5,266 bases of DNA from CAZHLD01 sp964533185. GTDB taxonomy: Bacteria > Acidobacteriota > Terriglobia > Acidiferrales > UBA7541. A model generated the notes under the pieces. The model worked only from the letters and a program-made list of their open reading frames with translations, made no database searches and was not told the origin of the DNA. The DNA is taken from NCBI GenBank assembly GCA_964533185.1, contig CAZHLD010000114.1:1-5266 (forward strand). The letters run 5' to 3'. The translations under genes were made by a program, and so were the position numbers. Numbering within the stretch: position 1 is the stretch's first letter; each line of letters opens with the position of its first letter. Below, in pieces: positions 1 to 5,200 of this stretch.

Positions 1-183
1 TCGCTAGGGGCACGAATGGCATAGAGGAGAGCTGCCCCGCGAGTACACCATACGGGCGGTTTGGACAGGAATGGAGAATCCTTGCCCCGTGATGGTCGAT
101 GTGGAGCCTCAAACGCTCGGGGGCGTTTCTGAAGCTAGGTCAACTGGAGGTGCGTCATTCACTTACAGCAAACTGGGCTTTTT

Positions 184-206
184 CGTGCGGAAAGGAACGG
201 TTTCGG
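184..206 (+). repeat. Copy D of intergenic GCCGAAACC...CTTTTCGGC-like element
   Basis: This stretch matches 729-752 almost base for base: both read CGTGC, then GGAAAGGAA, a 3-base difference, then TTTCGG, with one extra C in the second copy. Read on the minus strand it begins CCGAAACCG and ends TTTCCGCACG, so it belongs to the same degenerate family as the copies near 1816, 2631 and 5201. It lies in the 5' extension of the small + strand gene, which supports a start downstream of it. The similarity is seen directly; that it is a true repeat family is inference. Confidence 0.45.
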
Positions 207-275
207 AACGCATACGGTGTTGACCGGGTGTTGTTGTGCGAGCGTGATGGCCCCCTCGCGTGTGGACCAGTTCGG

Positions 276-722
276 ATGGAGGCGGTACGATTCATCTCAG
301 CCGTCAGGAGGCTGAACACGCCAACGCGGTCATCCGTGAAAGCGAAATCGGCGACCTCAAATTGGCCGAAGCTGCTGCGTATCTCGGAGGAAATGCGGCA
401 GTGGTCGGCCACGCTGGAACAGGAGCTGCGTGGCTGGCCGCGCGTCACGTCGCGACCCATGTTCGGGCTAATCGGTTTCTATCACAATGGCGTGATCTTC
501 GCGGCCCTGCCGCGTACACGCGCGCTGAGTACTCCCAGATCGCTTATCTTTAAGTTCCATCGCATGTCGCCGGCGCTGTTGCGGCGGGCCAGAAAAGACC
601 CGCGCATCGGCTCGGAAAGAGAGTCGCCCGACGCAACGTGGCACTCCTTCGAGCTGAACACACCGGGCGACCTGCGTGACGCGCTCTGGTGGCTGAACCG
701 GGCATATGAAGCAGCGAAGTAA
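276..722 (+). CDS. Small conserved hypothetical protein, TfoX-like fold suspected
   Basis: The gene encodes a small soluble protein without signal peptide or membrane helix, of unknown function. The convincing part is the last 115 or so residues: a helical start (ISEEMRQWSATLEQEL), a core with RPMFGLIGFYHNGVIFAALP, and a terminal helix with LRDALWWLNRAYEAA. The PMFG...GF...G.IFA pattern resembles the N-terminal domain of TfoX/Sxy-like proteins, and I recall similar short proteins in Acidobacteriota; both points are from memory. The start is uncertain. The frame is open from ATG 99, but residues encoded before about 330 look random and overlap a repeat. ATG 276 is used here; GTG 336, giving MKAKSATSNWPKLLR, would fit the family length better (128 residues). 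No start has a good ribosome site: AGGAGG at 306-311 is too far from 336. A weak promoter candidate is TTGACC 220-225, 17 bp, CGTGAT 243-248. The gene converges on the dehydrogenase gene, 77 bp apart. Confidence 0.55.
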   Translation: MEAVRFISAVRRLNTPTRSSVKAKSATSNWPKLLRISEEMRQWSATLEQELRGWPRVTSRPMFGLIGFYHNGVIFAALPRTRALSTPRSLIFKFHRMSPALLRRARKDPRIGSERESPDATWHSFELNTPGDLRDALWWLNRAYEAAK

Positions 723-728
723 GAATGC

Positions 729-752
729 GTGCCGGAAAGGAATCATTTCGGC
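729..752 (+). repeat. Copy F of the intergenic element, with imperfect hairpin
   Basis: The element begins 6 bp after the stop codon of the small + strand gene and lies between two convergent genes. It is a near-copy of 184-206. It can also fold: GCCGGAAA (732-739) pairs with TTTCGGC (747-753) through one bulged G and a 7-base loop. No T-run follows on either strand, so it is not a classical intrinsic terminator, though a hairpin shared by two convergent genes is a sensible place for transcription to stall. The function is inference. Confidence 0.45.
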
Positions 753-799
753 CCAAAGATACTGCAGCACGTTGTTGGGCGGCAGTGAGACCACCTGCC

Positions 800-1546
800 C
801 TACCAGCACACGCCCGGTGCGGTTCGAAGGTAGGTGTCGGACGCCAGCTGGTTCAGCATGAAGTCCGCCACGTCAGCACGGGAAATGCGCACCGTCCTAA
901 GGAAGCTTCCGACATGACGGCCATGACGAAAAGAGCCTTGCTTGCTTCCATTTGTCAGCACGCCGGGTCGAACGATCACCCACTCGACGTTACTCCCCCC
1001 GATCATCCGTTCCTGCCGCGTCTTGTCCCAGAAATAGAAGGGCAGAATCACTGGAATGACAAAGAGCGTGTAGTACAGGCCCATACGCCCGGCACTGTCT
1101 CCGATGCCGAGTGAGGTCTCGCAGACGAGACGTGGGACGCCGTGAGTCTCCATGGCCCGCAGGATGTTGCGAGTCCCTTCCGAGAGAATACGAGTTGGAT
1201 AGAAGAATCGCTTGTGGCCAAGGGCGGAAAGCACCGCTTCCTGACCGCGGACCGCTGCTTCGACGGAGGCGTAGTCGAGCACATCACCCTGCATGACTTT
1301 GAGTTGCGGATGTTCCACCTGGAGCCTTGACGGATCTCGTACAAGCGCCGTGACCGCATAGCCGCGCTCCAACGCTTGCGCCACCAGCTGACGACCAGTT
1401 CCGCCAGTCGCTCCCACGATCAAGACCCGCGCGGGATCGTGGCGGGCTGCTCCACCCGAGCGAGCGGTCTGCGACTGGTGTCCTGCCTGTGCAAGTCCGG
1501 CTGAAAGGGCGATGGCGTACAACATGAACAAGAGCAGAAACGCCAT
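800..1546 (-). CDS. Membrane-anchored NAD(P)-binding SDR-like protein (NmrA/BLVRB type)
   Basis: This 248-residue protein carries an NAD(P)-binding Rossmann domain of the atypical short-chain dehydrogenase type (NAD(P)H-binding, NmrA or biliverdin-reductase-B-like). Residues 41-51 read VLIVGATGGTG, the dinucleotide-binding glycine motif. ALVRDP (67-72) places Arg70 after strand 2, where such proteins usually contact the NADP phosphate. GDVLD (87-91) and ERMIGGSNVEWVIVRPG (179-195) are further family landmarks, and the end has ADVADFMLNQL. The substrate cannot be read from the sequence. The unusual part is residues 2-21, a hydrophobic segment preceding the Rossmann fold that most relatives lack. 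It has no Lys or Arg before it but several Arg after it, so the positive-inside rule favours an anchor with the catalytic domain in the cytoplasm rather than export. The start is well supported by GAGAGGAA with good spacing. The gene has its own promoter and operator-like sites upstream and ends with TAG, facing the small + strand gene. Confidence 0.88.
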   Translation of the reverse strand: MAFLLLFMLYAIALSAGLAQAGHQSQTARSGGAARHDPARVLIVGATGGTGRQLVAQALERGYAVTALVRDPSRLQVEHPQLKVMQGDVLDYASVEAAVRGQEAVLSALGHKRFFYPTRILSEGTRNILRAMETHGVPRLVCETSLGIGDSAGRMGLYYTLFVIPVILPFYFWDKTRQERMIGGSNVEWVIVRPGVLTNGSKQGSFRHGRHVGSFLRTVRISRADVADFMLNQLASDTYLRTAPGVCW

Positions 1547-1551
1547 TTCGG

Positions 1552-1559
1552 TTCCTCTC
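1552..1559 (-). promoter_or_regulatory. Ribosome binding site of the SDR-like gene
   Basis: The minus strand reads GAGAGGAA, then five bases, then ATG at 1546. It fixes the start so that the hydrophobic N-terminal segment is included in the protein. Confidence 0.7.
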
Positions 1560-1576
1560 GTCCGCCTAGCTACTGT

Positions 1577-1613
1577 TTAGGCTGACCTGGATAAAACCGG
1601 TGCGTCGGCCTAA
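1577..1613. promoter_or_regulatory. Inverted repeat TTAGGCTGAC / GTCGGCCTAA in the SDR gene leader
   Basis: TTAGGCTGAC (1577-1586) and GTCGGCCTAA (1604-1613) are inverted 10-base arms with one mismatch, which becomes a G-U pair in RNA, around a 17-base spacer. They lie between the proposed promoter and the ribosome site, so they could be an operator for a dimeric regulator or a hairpin in the leader RNA. An exact third copy of the arm lies at 1698-1707. The repeat is seen directly; the regulatory role is inference. Confidence 0.45.
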
Positions 1614-1654
1614 CACGAAACCGCCGGCGGCGAGCCGGAGCGGAAACTGCTTTG

Positions 1655-1683
1655 ATTGTAACGAGTTCTTCCATATCCAACAA
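1655..1683 (-). promoter_or_regulatory. Putative sigma70-type promoter of the SDR-like gene
   Basis: On the minus strand the -35 candidate is TTGTTG (1683-1678, 3 of 6 to consensus), followed by a 17-base spacer and the -10 candidate TACAAT (1660-1655, 5 of 6). Transcription would begin near 1648 and give a leader of about 100 bases that contains the 1577-1613 inverted repeat. The call rests on consensus matching only. Confidence 0.4.
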
Positions 1684-1697
1684 CTTTCCTCCAAGTC

Positions 1698-1707
1698 TTA
1701 GGCCGAC
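1698..1707 (+). promoter_or_regulatory. Third copy of the TTAGGCCGAC site, just upstream of the SDR promoter
   Basis: TTAGGCCGAC here is identical to the minus-strand arm at 1613-1604 and has one mismatch to 1577-1586. It lies 14 bp upstream of the proposed -35 box and runs into the 8-bp palindrome GACCGGTC (1705-1712). Sites on both sides of a promoter suit an operator cluster; no protein evidence is available. Confidence 0.35.
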
Positions 1708-1815
1708 CGGTCAGTCCGGATAATCCCACCGCTCACGCCGGAGACGGCTTTCCGAAGACGGTCGAGGGGGCTGTGGAAGCGCAACTGGACGTATGGTCGG
1801 CTTACCGGAAAGTGA

Positions 1816-1837
1816 GCCGAAAAGATGCGGTTTCGGC
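1816..1837 (-). repeat. Copy A of the intergenic element, perfect GCCGAAA/TTTCGGC hairpin
   Basis: GCCGAAA (1816-1822) and TTTCGGC (1831-1837) are a perfect 7-base inverted repeat around an 8-base loop. On the minus strand the copy reads GTGCCGAAACCGCA, two bases, TTTTCGGCTCAC. It aligns with the + strand copy at 2631-2650, sharing CCGAAACCGCA and TTTTCG with the same 2-base spacing. It lies in the middle of the intergenic region and is the most symmetric member of the family. Confidence 0.5.
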
Positions 1838-1852
1838 ACAGGTAAAACCTGT
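1838..1852. other. Perfect hairpin ACAGGT-AAA-ACCTGT abutting copy A
   Basis: ACAGGT (1838-1843) and ACCTGT (1847-1852) pair perfectly around AAA. The hairpin starts at the base after the 1816-1837 hairpin ends, so two stems stand side by side with no gap. Neither strand shows a T-run after it, which argues against an intrinsic terminator. It could be an operator, an RNA structure downstream of the cupin gene, or part of a compound element. Confidence 0.4.
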
Positions 1853-1860
1853 AGGGCTTG

Positions 1861-1913
1861 CCCCGCCAAATCAGTCATTTTGGAGAGCCCCCGCCATAAC
1901 CATTTTGGCAGGG
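1861..1913. other. Spaced inverted repeat CCCCGCCAAA / TTTGGCAGGG
   Basis: CCCCGCCAAA (1861-1870) matches the reverse complement of TTTGGCAGGG (1904-1913) at 9 of 10 bases, with a 33-base spacer. CATTTTGG also occurs twice as a direct repeat inside and at the edge (1876-1883 and 1901-1908). It lies about 100 bp beyond the cupin stop. Its role is unknown, and a chance origin cannot be excluded. Confidence 0.25.
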
Positions 1914-2008
1914 ACTATCTTGGATGATTGGAACACCAACACCCTCTGTAGCTCACCCGAGAGGCTACTGGTCGATCGAAAAACAGATATTTCTGCTGCG
2001 ATGCCCGC

Positions 2009-2410
2009 TTAGGTACCTGGCTTTTTGGCAGCATGCTTGGCTGCTGCTGGCTTGGCTTTTAGTTCCACCAGAATCGACTCCGTTGGCGTATCGCCCAAAT
2101 TCTCATTCGCATGTTTTACAGCGTCGCGCCAGGTGGCCTGCCCAGCCTTGAACTGCCGCTCCGAAGTCTTTCCGTCTGGGAAAATATCTTTCACGCGGCT
2201 GTCCGTCAGGGGAATGAGCACGTTCGCCGGATGCTCGTGCATTCCTAATTTCCCATGCGCGGGGATGTGGACTCGCAGCACCCGCACCTGCGCATTCTCG
2301 AATTCCACCTTCCAGTTGTTGGGGTCTACCTTTACGGGGTCCTGAGCCTTGGCGGTTGAGACCGCAAGGCACATCACAGCCGGTACGAACAGTAACAGTA
2401 GTCGACGCAT
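2009..2410 (-). CDS. Secreted small cupin-domain protein
   Basis: The gene encodes 133 residues. MRRLLLLFVPAVMCLAVSTA and the following KAQ form a typical Sec signal peptide: two Arg, a hydrophobic core, and likely cleavage after Ala22 or Gln23. The mature part is a single cupin barrel. Motif 1 gives His58 and His60 in GKLGMHEHPANVLIPL, with His48 before it; motif 2 gives His100 in GQATWRDAVKHANEN. These histidines can bind a metal ion. The usual Glu after the paired His is not obvious, so catalysis cannot be assumed; a sensing, binding or scaffold role is possible. The tail from about 118 is rich in Lys and Ala (KAKPAAAKHAAKKPGT), which may contact nucleic acid, envelope polymers or a partner. 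The start is fixed by a very strong ribosome site (GGAGGAGG, five bases from ATG) and the gene has its own promoter. It lies downstream of the kinase gene in the same direction, with a 268-bp gap. Small exported cupins of this kind are, to my knowledge, frequent in Acidobacteriota and mostly uncharacterised. Confidence 0.88.
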   Translation of the reverse strand: MRRLLLLFVPAVMCLAVSTAKAQDPVKVDPNNWKVEFENAQVRVLRVHIPAHGKLGMHEHPANVLIPLTDSRVKDIFPDGKTSERQFKAGQATWRDAVKHANENLGDTPTESILVELKAKPAAAKHAAKKPGT

Positions 2411-2415
2411 GCTAG

Positions 2416-2423
2416 CCTCCTCC
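2416..2423 (-). promoter_or_regulatory. Strong ribosome binding site of the cupin gene
   Basis: The minus strand reads GGAGGAGG, five bases, then ATG at 2410. It is the strongest ribosome site in the window and contrasts with the kinase gene, which has none. This suggests efficient translation of the cupin. Confidence 0.8.
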
Positions 2424-2463
2424 AGCTTTCAAAACGTGACAGGGCTCTCGAGCAGCTGGACGC

Positions 2464-2492
2464 AACCTACTCCGGGGCTGGCACGGTGTCAA
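2464..2492 (-). promoter_or_regulatory. Putative sigma70-type promoter of the cupin gene
   Basis: On the minus strand an exact consensus -35 box TTGACA (2492-2487) is followed by a 17-base spacer and TAGGTT (2469-2464) in the -10 position, 3 of 6 to consensus. Transcription would start near 2457, leaving a leader of about 47 bases before the ATG. The layout matches the kinase promoter, whose -10 is TAGGAT. This promoter suggests the cupin is expressed independently of the kinase. Confidence 0.5.
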
Positions 2493-2627
2493 GCATCAGA
2501 ACCCCCATTCGGAAGTCGCAGACTAAAGTCAGACTTAGGCTGTGTAGATCAGCGGATTGCCAAAAGGGTGTCCGAAACTCAGCCCGTAAGTCTCTGATTT
2601 CACGTGTGAGGCATGTTTATTATGGGG

Positions 2628-2650
2628 CCTGCCGAAACCGCAGGTTTTCG
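2628..2650 (+). repeat. Copy B of the intergenic element, with CCTGC/GCAGG hairpin
   Basis: On the + strand this reads GCCGAAACCGCA, two bases, TTTTCGAC, aligning with the minus-strand copy at 1837-1816. It folds differently: CCTGC (2628-2632) pairs with GCAGG (2640-2644) around CGAAACC, and TTTT follows at 2645-2648. That resembles a short + strand terminator, but no + strand gene lies before it. For the kinase transcript, which runs the other way, no U-run follows the stem. It lies about 30 bp beyond the kinase stop. Confidence 0.45.
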
Positions 2651-2666
2651 ACGCACCCGAGTACAT

Positions 2667-2684
2667 CCCTAGAAGAAGCTAGGG
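2667..2684 (-). other. Hairpin over the kinase stop codon
   Basis: CCCTAG (2667-2672) and CTAGGG (2679-2684) are a perfect 6-base inverted repeat around a 6-base loop. The TAG stop codon of the kinase (2681-2679) is part of the stem. No U-run follows, so a classical terminator is unlikely. It may stabilise the 3' end of the mRNA or slow the ribosome at the stop. Confidence 0.4.
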
Positions 2685-5099
2685 CGGAAGGCCCACGCGG
2701 CGCAGCAGGTCTTGGAAGCGCGGGGCGGAGCGGAGGGGATCATAACGGGGGTCTACCTTGAGGTCCAGAAGGGTAGCCGAGTGCTCCTGATACGCCTTTT
2801 CCAGCAACTGGAAGGCGCGGTCTTTATCTCCGAGGCGTATATACCACCGGGCGATCCGCGCGGGGTCAACATACTTCCGCTTGGCGCGCTCCTCCAAGAT
2901 TTCGATCACCTTGCGCACCGCACTGTGATAGTCACCGCTGGCGGCGTATTTTTCCCATACTGCTGCGAGATCCTTTTCTCCCTCGAGCGCGCGGGCCTTT
3001 TGCCACTCGAGCATGGCTTCCTGATATCTTCCGGTTTGCTCGTAGGCATCAGCCAATTGCCCGTGCGCCGAGGCGAAGTTGGGGTCCATCTCAATTACGA
3101 TGCGGTACTGCGCGATGGCCTCGTCATAGCGACGACTACTGTACAAACAGCCGCCGAGATTCCTGTTGATGGGCAGCGAGAGCGGATCGACTTCTCGCGC
3201 CTTTTTGATTTCCACCATGGCCTCGTCCAGGCGTCCCATTTCGTCGAGGAAAAGCGAGTACCACATATGTGCGAGCGAATAATTCGGGTTCAGCTCGATG
3301 GCTCGCTTGTATTCTTTTTCCGCGCCGGCGAAATCCCAGTCCAACGATTCTTTGATACTTGCCAGTGATGTGTGGGCTTCCGCGAGCGCGTCATCAATTT
3401 CAAGCGCTTTCAGGGCTGCGGCTCTGGCTTTCGCAAAGGCCTCTGCGCCTGACATCCCTCCGACATTTTCCAGGATGATATAGCCATCGGCTAAGCCCGC
3501 GTAGGCCTGGGCATAGCTAGGGTCTTTTTCAATCGCCTGATTGAAATACTCGATGGCTTTCTTCGCTCCCTCTTCCGTTCGCCGGTTCCAGTAAAAGCGG
3601 CCTCTCAGGTAGAGCTGGTAGGCCTCCGGGTTCTCGGTGTGACGCTTGACGAGTCTCTTTTGCTCTTCGCCGGTCAGCCGCAGCCGCAATTTTTCGGAGA
3701 TCTCGCGGGAAATGTCGTCCTGCACGGCGAGCAGGTCGGCGACCTTGCGGTTGTACTGCTCGCCCCAGAGTTGCCGGTCCTCGCGCGCGTCCACCAGTTC
3801 GGCGCTGATCAAAAGGCTATCGGCGCGCTGGGTGATGCGGCCCGTCAGCACCGCCTGGACACCCAGCTCGCGCGCTGCCGTTCGCAGGTCAACTTGCCGG
3901 CCCTTGTACCGGAACGCGGAGCTGCGCGAAATCACTTTCAGTTTCGGCAGACGCGAGAGGCTGTTGATGAGGCTTTCGGTGATGCCGTCGCACAGGTATT
4001 CGGTGTTGGGATCGGCGCTGGCGTTGACGAACGGCAGCACGGCCACGGAATCAATGGCCTCGCGTTTCACGTGGAACGCCGCAAACCATCCGGCAACCGC
4101 GAGCACCATCGCCAGCGCCAACCCGCCGGTCAGGAGCGCAGCCTTGCTGCGCCACCACGGCCGCGCCATGGCCGCAGGCACAGCCACCGCAGTGGTCGCG
4201 CTGACGGCTGCCGAGCGCCCGGAATCGGTGTCGCGCTTCAGGCGCTTCAGGTCGGCGCGCAGCTCAGCCGCGCTCTGGTATCGCAGCTCACGATCTTTCT
4301 CCAGCAGCTTGTTGGTGATCTCTTCCAGCTTCAGCGGGATTTCAGGATTGAGGCGCACGGGAGCCGCAGGCGTCCGGTTCAGAATCGCCTCAAAGATCAC
4401 CGCAGATGTGTCGCCCCGGAACGGCAGTGTGCCAGTTACCATTTCATAGAGCACGGCACCGAAAGAGAATAGGTCGGTGCGCGGGTCGAGCTCTTTTCCC
4501 CGGGCCTGCTCGGGCGACATGTAGGCCACTGTGCCCACCGCTATACCTGGGCTGGTCAAATGCTCTTCGTCGGTCGTGACGGTCGGCTGGCCTGAGACTC
4601 CCACCACTTCCCCCACCGAGCGCCGCTGCGGCAGGAGCTTTGCCAATCCGAAGTCCAGCATTTTGGCGTGGCCGCGTTTGGTCACAAAAATATTCGCTGG
4701 CTTGATGTCTCGATGGATGATTCCTTCGGAATGGGCAGCGTCGAGCGCATCAGCGATCTGAACCCCGAGATCCAACACCTGGTCAGTCTCTAACAGCTTC
4801 CCCTTGATAAGGTGCTTCAGTGTCTGCCCTTCCAGAAACTCCATGACGATGAAATATTGCCCGTCCTGTTGCCCGATCTCGTGAATGGTGCAGATGTTGG
4901 GATGATTCAGGGCAGAAGCGGCACGAGCTTCGCGCTGGAAGCGCTCGAGCGCCTGAGGATTGGTTGCGAGGTGGTCGGGCAGAAATTTCAAAGCGACGTG
5001 GCGGCCCAAGTTAACGTCCTCGGCCTTGTACACCACCCCCATGCCGCCGCCACCGAGCTTTTCCAGGATGCGATAGTGGGATACCGATTGGCCGATCAT
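2679..5099 (-). CDS. Receptor-type Ser/Thr protein kinase with TolB-like domain and TPR repeats
   Basis: This 806-residue membrane kinase is complete. Residues 8-280 are a Hanks-type kinase domain with all key residues: glycine loop GGGGMGVV (16-23), Lys38, helix-C Glu57, HRD (129-131) with Lys133 and Asn136, DFG (149-151), SPE (195-197) and Asp209. Between DFG and SPE lies a Thr/Ser-rich loop suited to autophosphorylation. It should phosphorylate Ser/Thr in itself and cytoplasmic targets. A basic linker leads to one membrane helix (about 319-343). Residues 349-475 (SVAVLPFVNASADPNTEYLCDGITESL onward) match the TolB-like N-terminal domain found in TPR kinases and cyclases. About six TPR-like repeats fill 490-770, a protein-binding solenoid predicted to lie outside the inner membrane. 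The end, DPRYDPLRSAPRFQDLLRRVGLPP, is one I know from such kinases. The start MIGQSVSHYRILEKL is the usual family start, yet no Shine-Dalgarno sequence precedes it. A good promoter lies upstream. The signal sensed and the substrate are unknown. Confidence 0.95.
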   Translation of the reverse strand: MIGQSVSHYRILEKLGGGGMGVVYKAEDVNLGRHVALKFLPDHLATNPQALERFQREARAASALNHPNICTIHEIGQQDGQYFIVMEFLEGQTLKHLIKGKLLETDQVLDLGVQIADALDAAHSEGIIHRDIKPANIFVTKRGHAKMLDFGLAKLLPQRRSVGEVVGVSGQPTVTTDEEHLTSPGIAVGTVAYMSPEQARGKELDPRTDLFSFGAVLYEMVTGTLPFRGDTSAVIFEAILNRTPAAPVRLNPEIPLKLEEITNKLLEKDRELRYQSAAELRADLKRLKRDTDSGRSAAVSATTAVAVPAAMARPWWRSKAALLTGGLALAMVLAVAGWFAAFHVKREAIDSVAVLPFVNASADPNTEYLCDGITESLINSLSRLPKLKVISRSSAFRYKGRQVDLRTAARELGVQAVLTGRITQRADSLLISAELVDAREDRQLWGEQYNRKVADLLAVQDDISREISEKLRLRLTGEEQKRLVKRHTENPEAYQLYLRGRFYWNRRTEEGAKKAIEYFNQAIEKDPSYAQAYAGLADGYIILENVGGMSGAEAFAKARAAALKALEIDDALAEAHTSLASIKESLDWDFAGAEKEYKRAIELNPNYSLAHMWYSLFLDEMGRLDEAMVEIKKAREVDPLSLPINRNLGGCLYSSRRYDEAIAQYRIVIEMDPNFASAHGQLADAYEQTGRYQEAMLEWQKARALEGEKDLAAVWEKYAASGDYHSAVRKVIEILEERAKRKYVDPARIARWYIRLGDKDRAFQLLEKAYQEHSATLLDLKVDPRYDPLRSAPRFQDLLRRVGLPP

Positions 5100-5126
5100 G
5101 GAGAGGGAACCCGCATGCTGGGAAGT

Positions 5127-5155
5127 ATCCTAGGTCGCACCTGGTGGCAAGTCAA
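5127..5155 (-). promoter_or_regulatory. Putative sigma70-type promoter of the kinase gene
   Basis: On the minus strand TTGACT (5155-5150, 5 of 6 to the -35 consensus) is followed by a 17-base spacer and TAGGAT (5132-5127, 4 of 6 to the -10 consensus). Transcription would start near 5120, only about 20 bases before the kinase ATG. This very short leader fits the lack of a Shine-Dalgarno sequence. The call rests on consensus matching and spacing. Confidence 0.55.
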
Positions 5156-5200
5156 CGCTCGCCGCGTCGGGGGTGTTCTGATGAGCCGCCCGGTGGGTCC

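Larger units (their letters stand above)
1547..2008. other. 462-bp intergenic region rich in inverted repeats, no gene found
   Basis: This gap separates the cupin stop from the SDR start. From left to right it holds the SDR ribosome site, the TTAGGCYGAC inverted repeat, the palindrome CCGCCGGCGG (1621-1630), a promoter, a third TTAGGCCGAC site, two abutting hairpins (1816-1852) and a spaced inverted repeat (1861-1913). A 79-codon open frame from GTG 1773 to 2012 exists, but it has mixed codon use, a GAGGGG run only two bases from the start, no recognisable protein features, and it crosses the cupin stop. I treat the gap as regulatory or structured non-coding DNA. Confidence 0.6.

Noticed and set aside
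71..223. 50-codon + strand frame from ATG 71
   Set aside because: AGGA sits directly against the ATG, too close for a ribosome site, and the product is not recognisable and overlaps other candidate frames.
99..275. Upstream extension of the small TfoX-like gene to ATG 99
   Set aside because: The frame is open, but the residues look random, no ribosome site supports ATG 99, and the stretch contains a copy of the intergenic element.
1719..1724. GATAAT as the -10 box of a + strand small RNA
   Set aside because: It matches 5 of 6 consensus bases, but no -35-like sequence lies 16-18 bases upstream and no clear terminator follows.
1773..2012. 79-codon + strand frame from a GTG start
   Set aside because: There is no usable ribosome site, no recognisable motif and mixed codon use, and it spans inverted repeats and the cupin stop codon.
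2628..2648. Stem CCTGC/GCAGG followed by TTTT as an intrinsic terminator
   Set aside because: The T-run is on the + strand, where no gene precedes it; on the strand that carries the kinase message no U-run follows. The stem is only 5 bp.
2712..4472. Long + strand open frames opposite the kinase gene (2712-3368, 3639-4472, 3646-4449)
   Set aside because: They are antisense to an intact gene whose reading frame matches a well-known architecture throughout; their translations show no recognisable domain and low-complexity Arg/Ser/Ala content.
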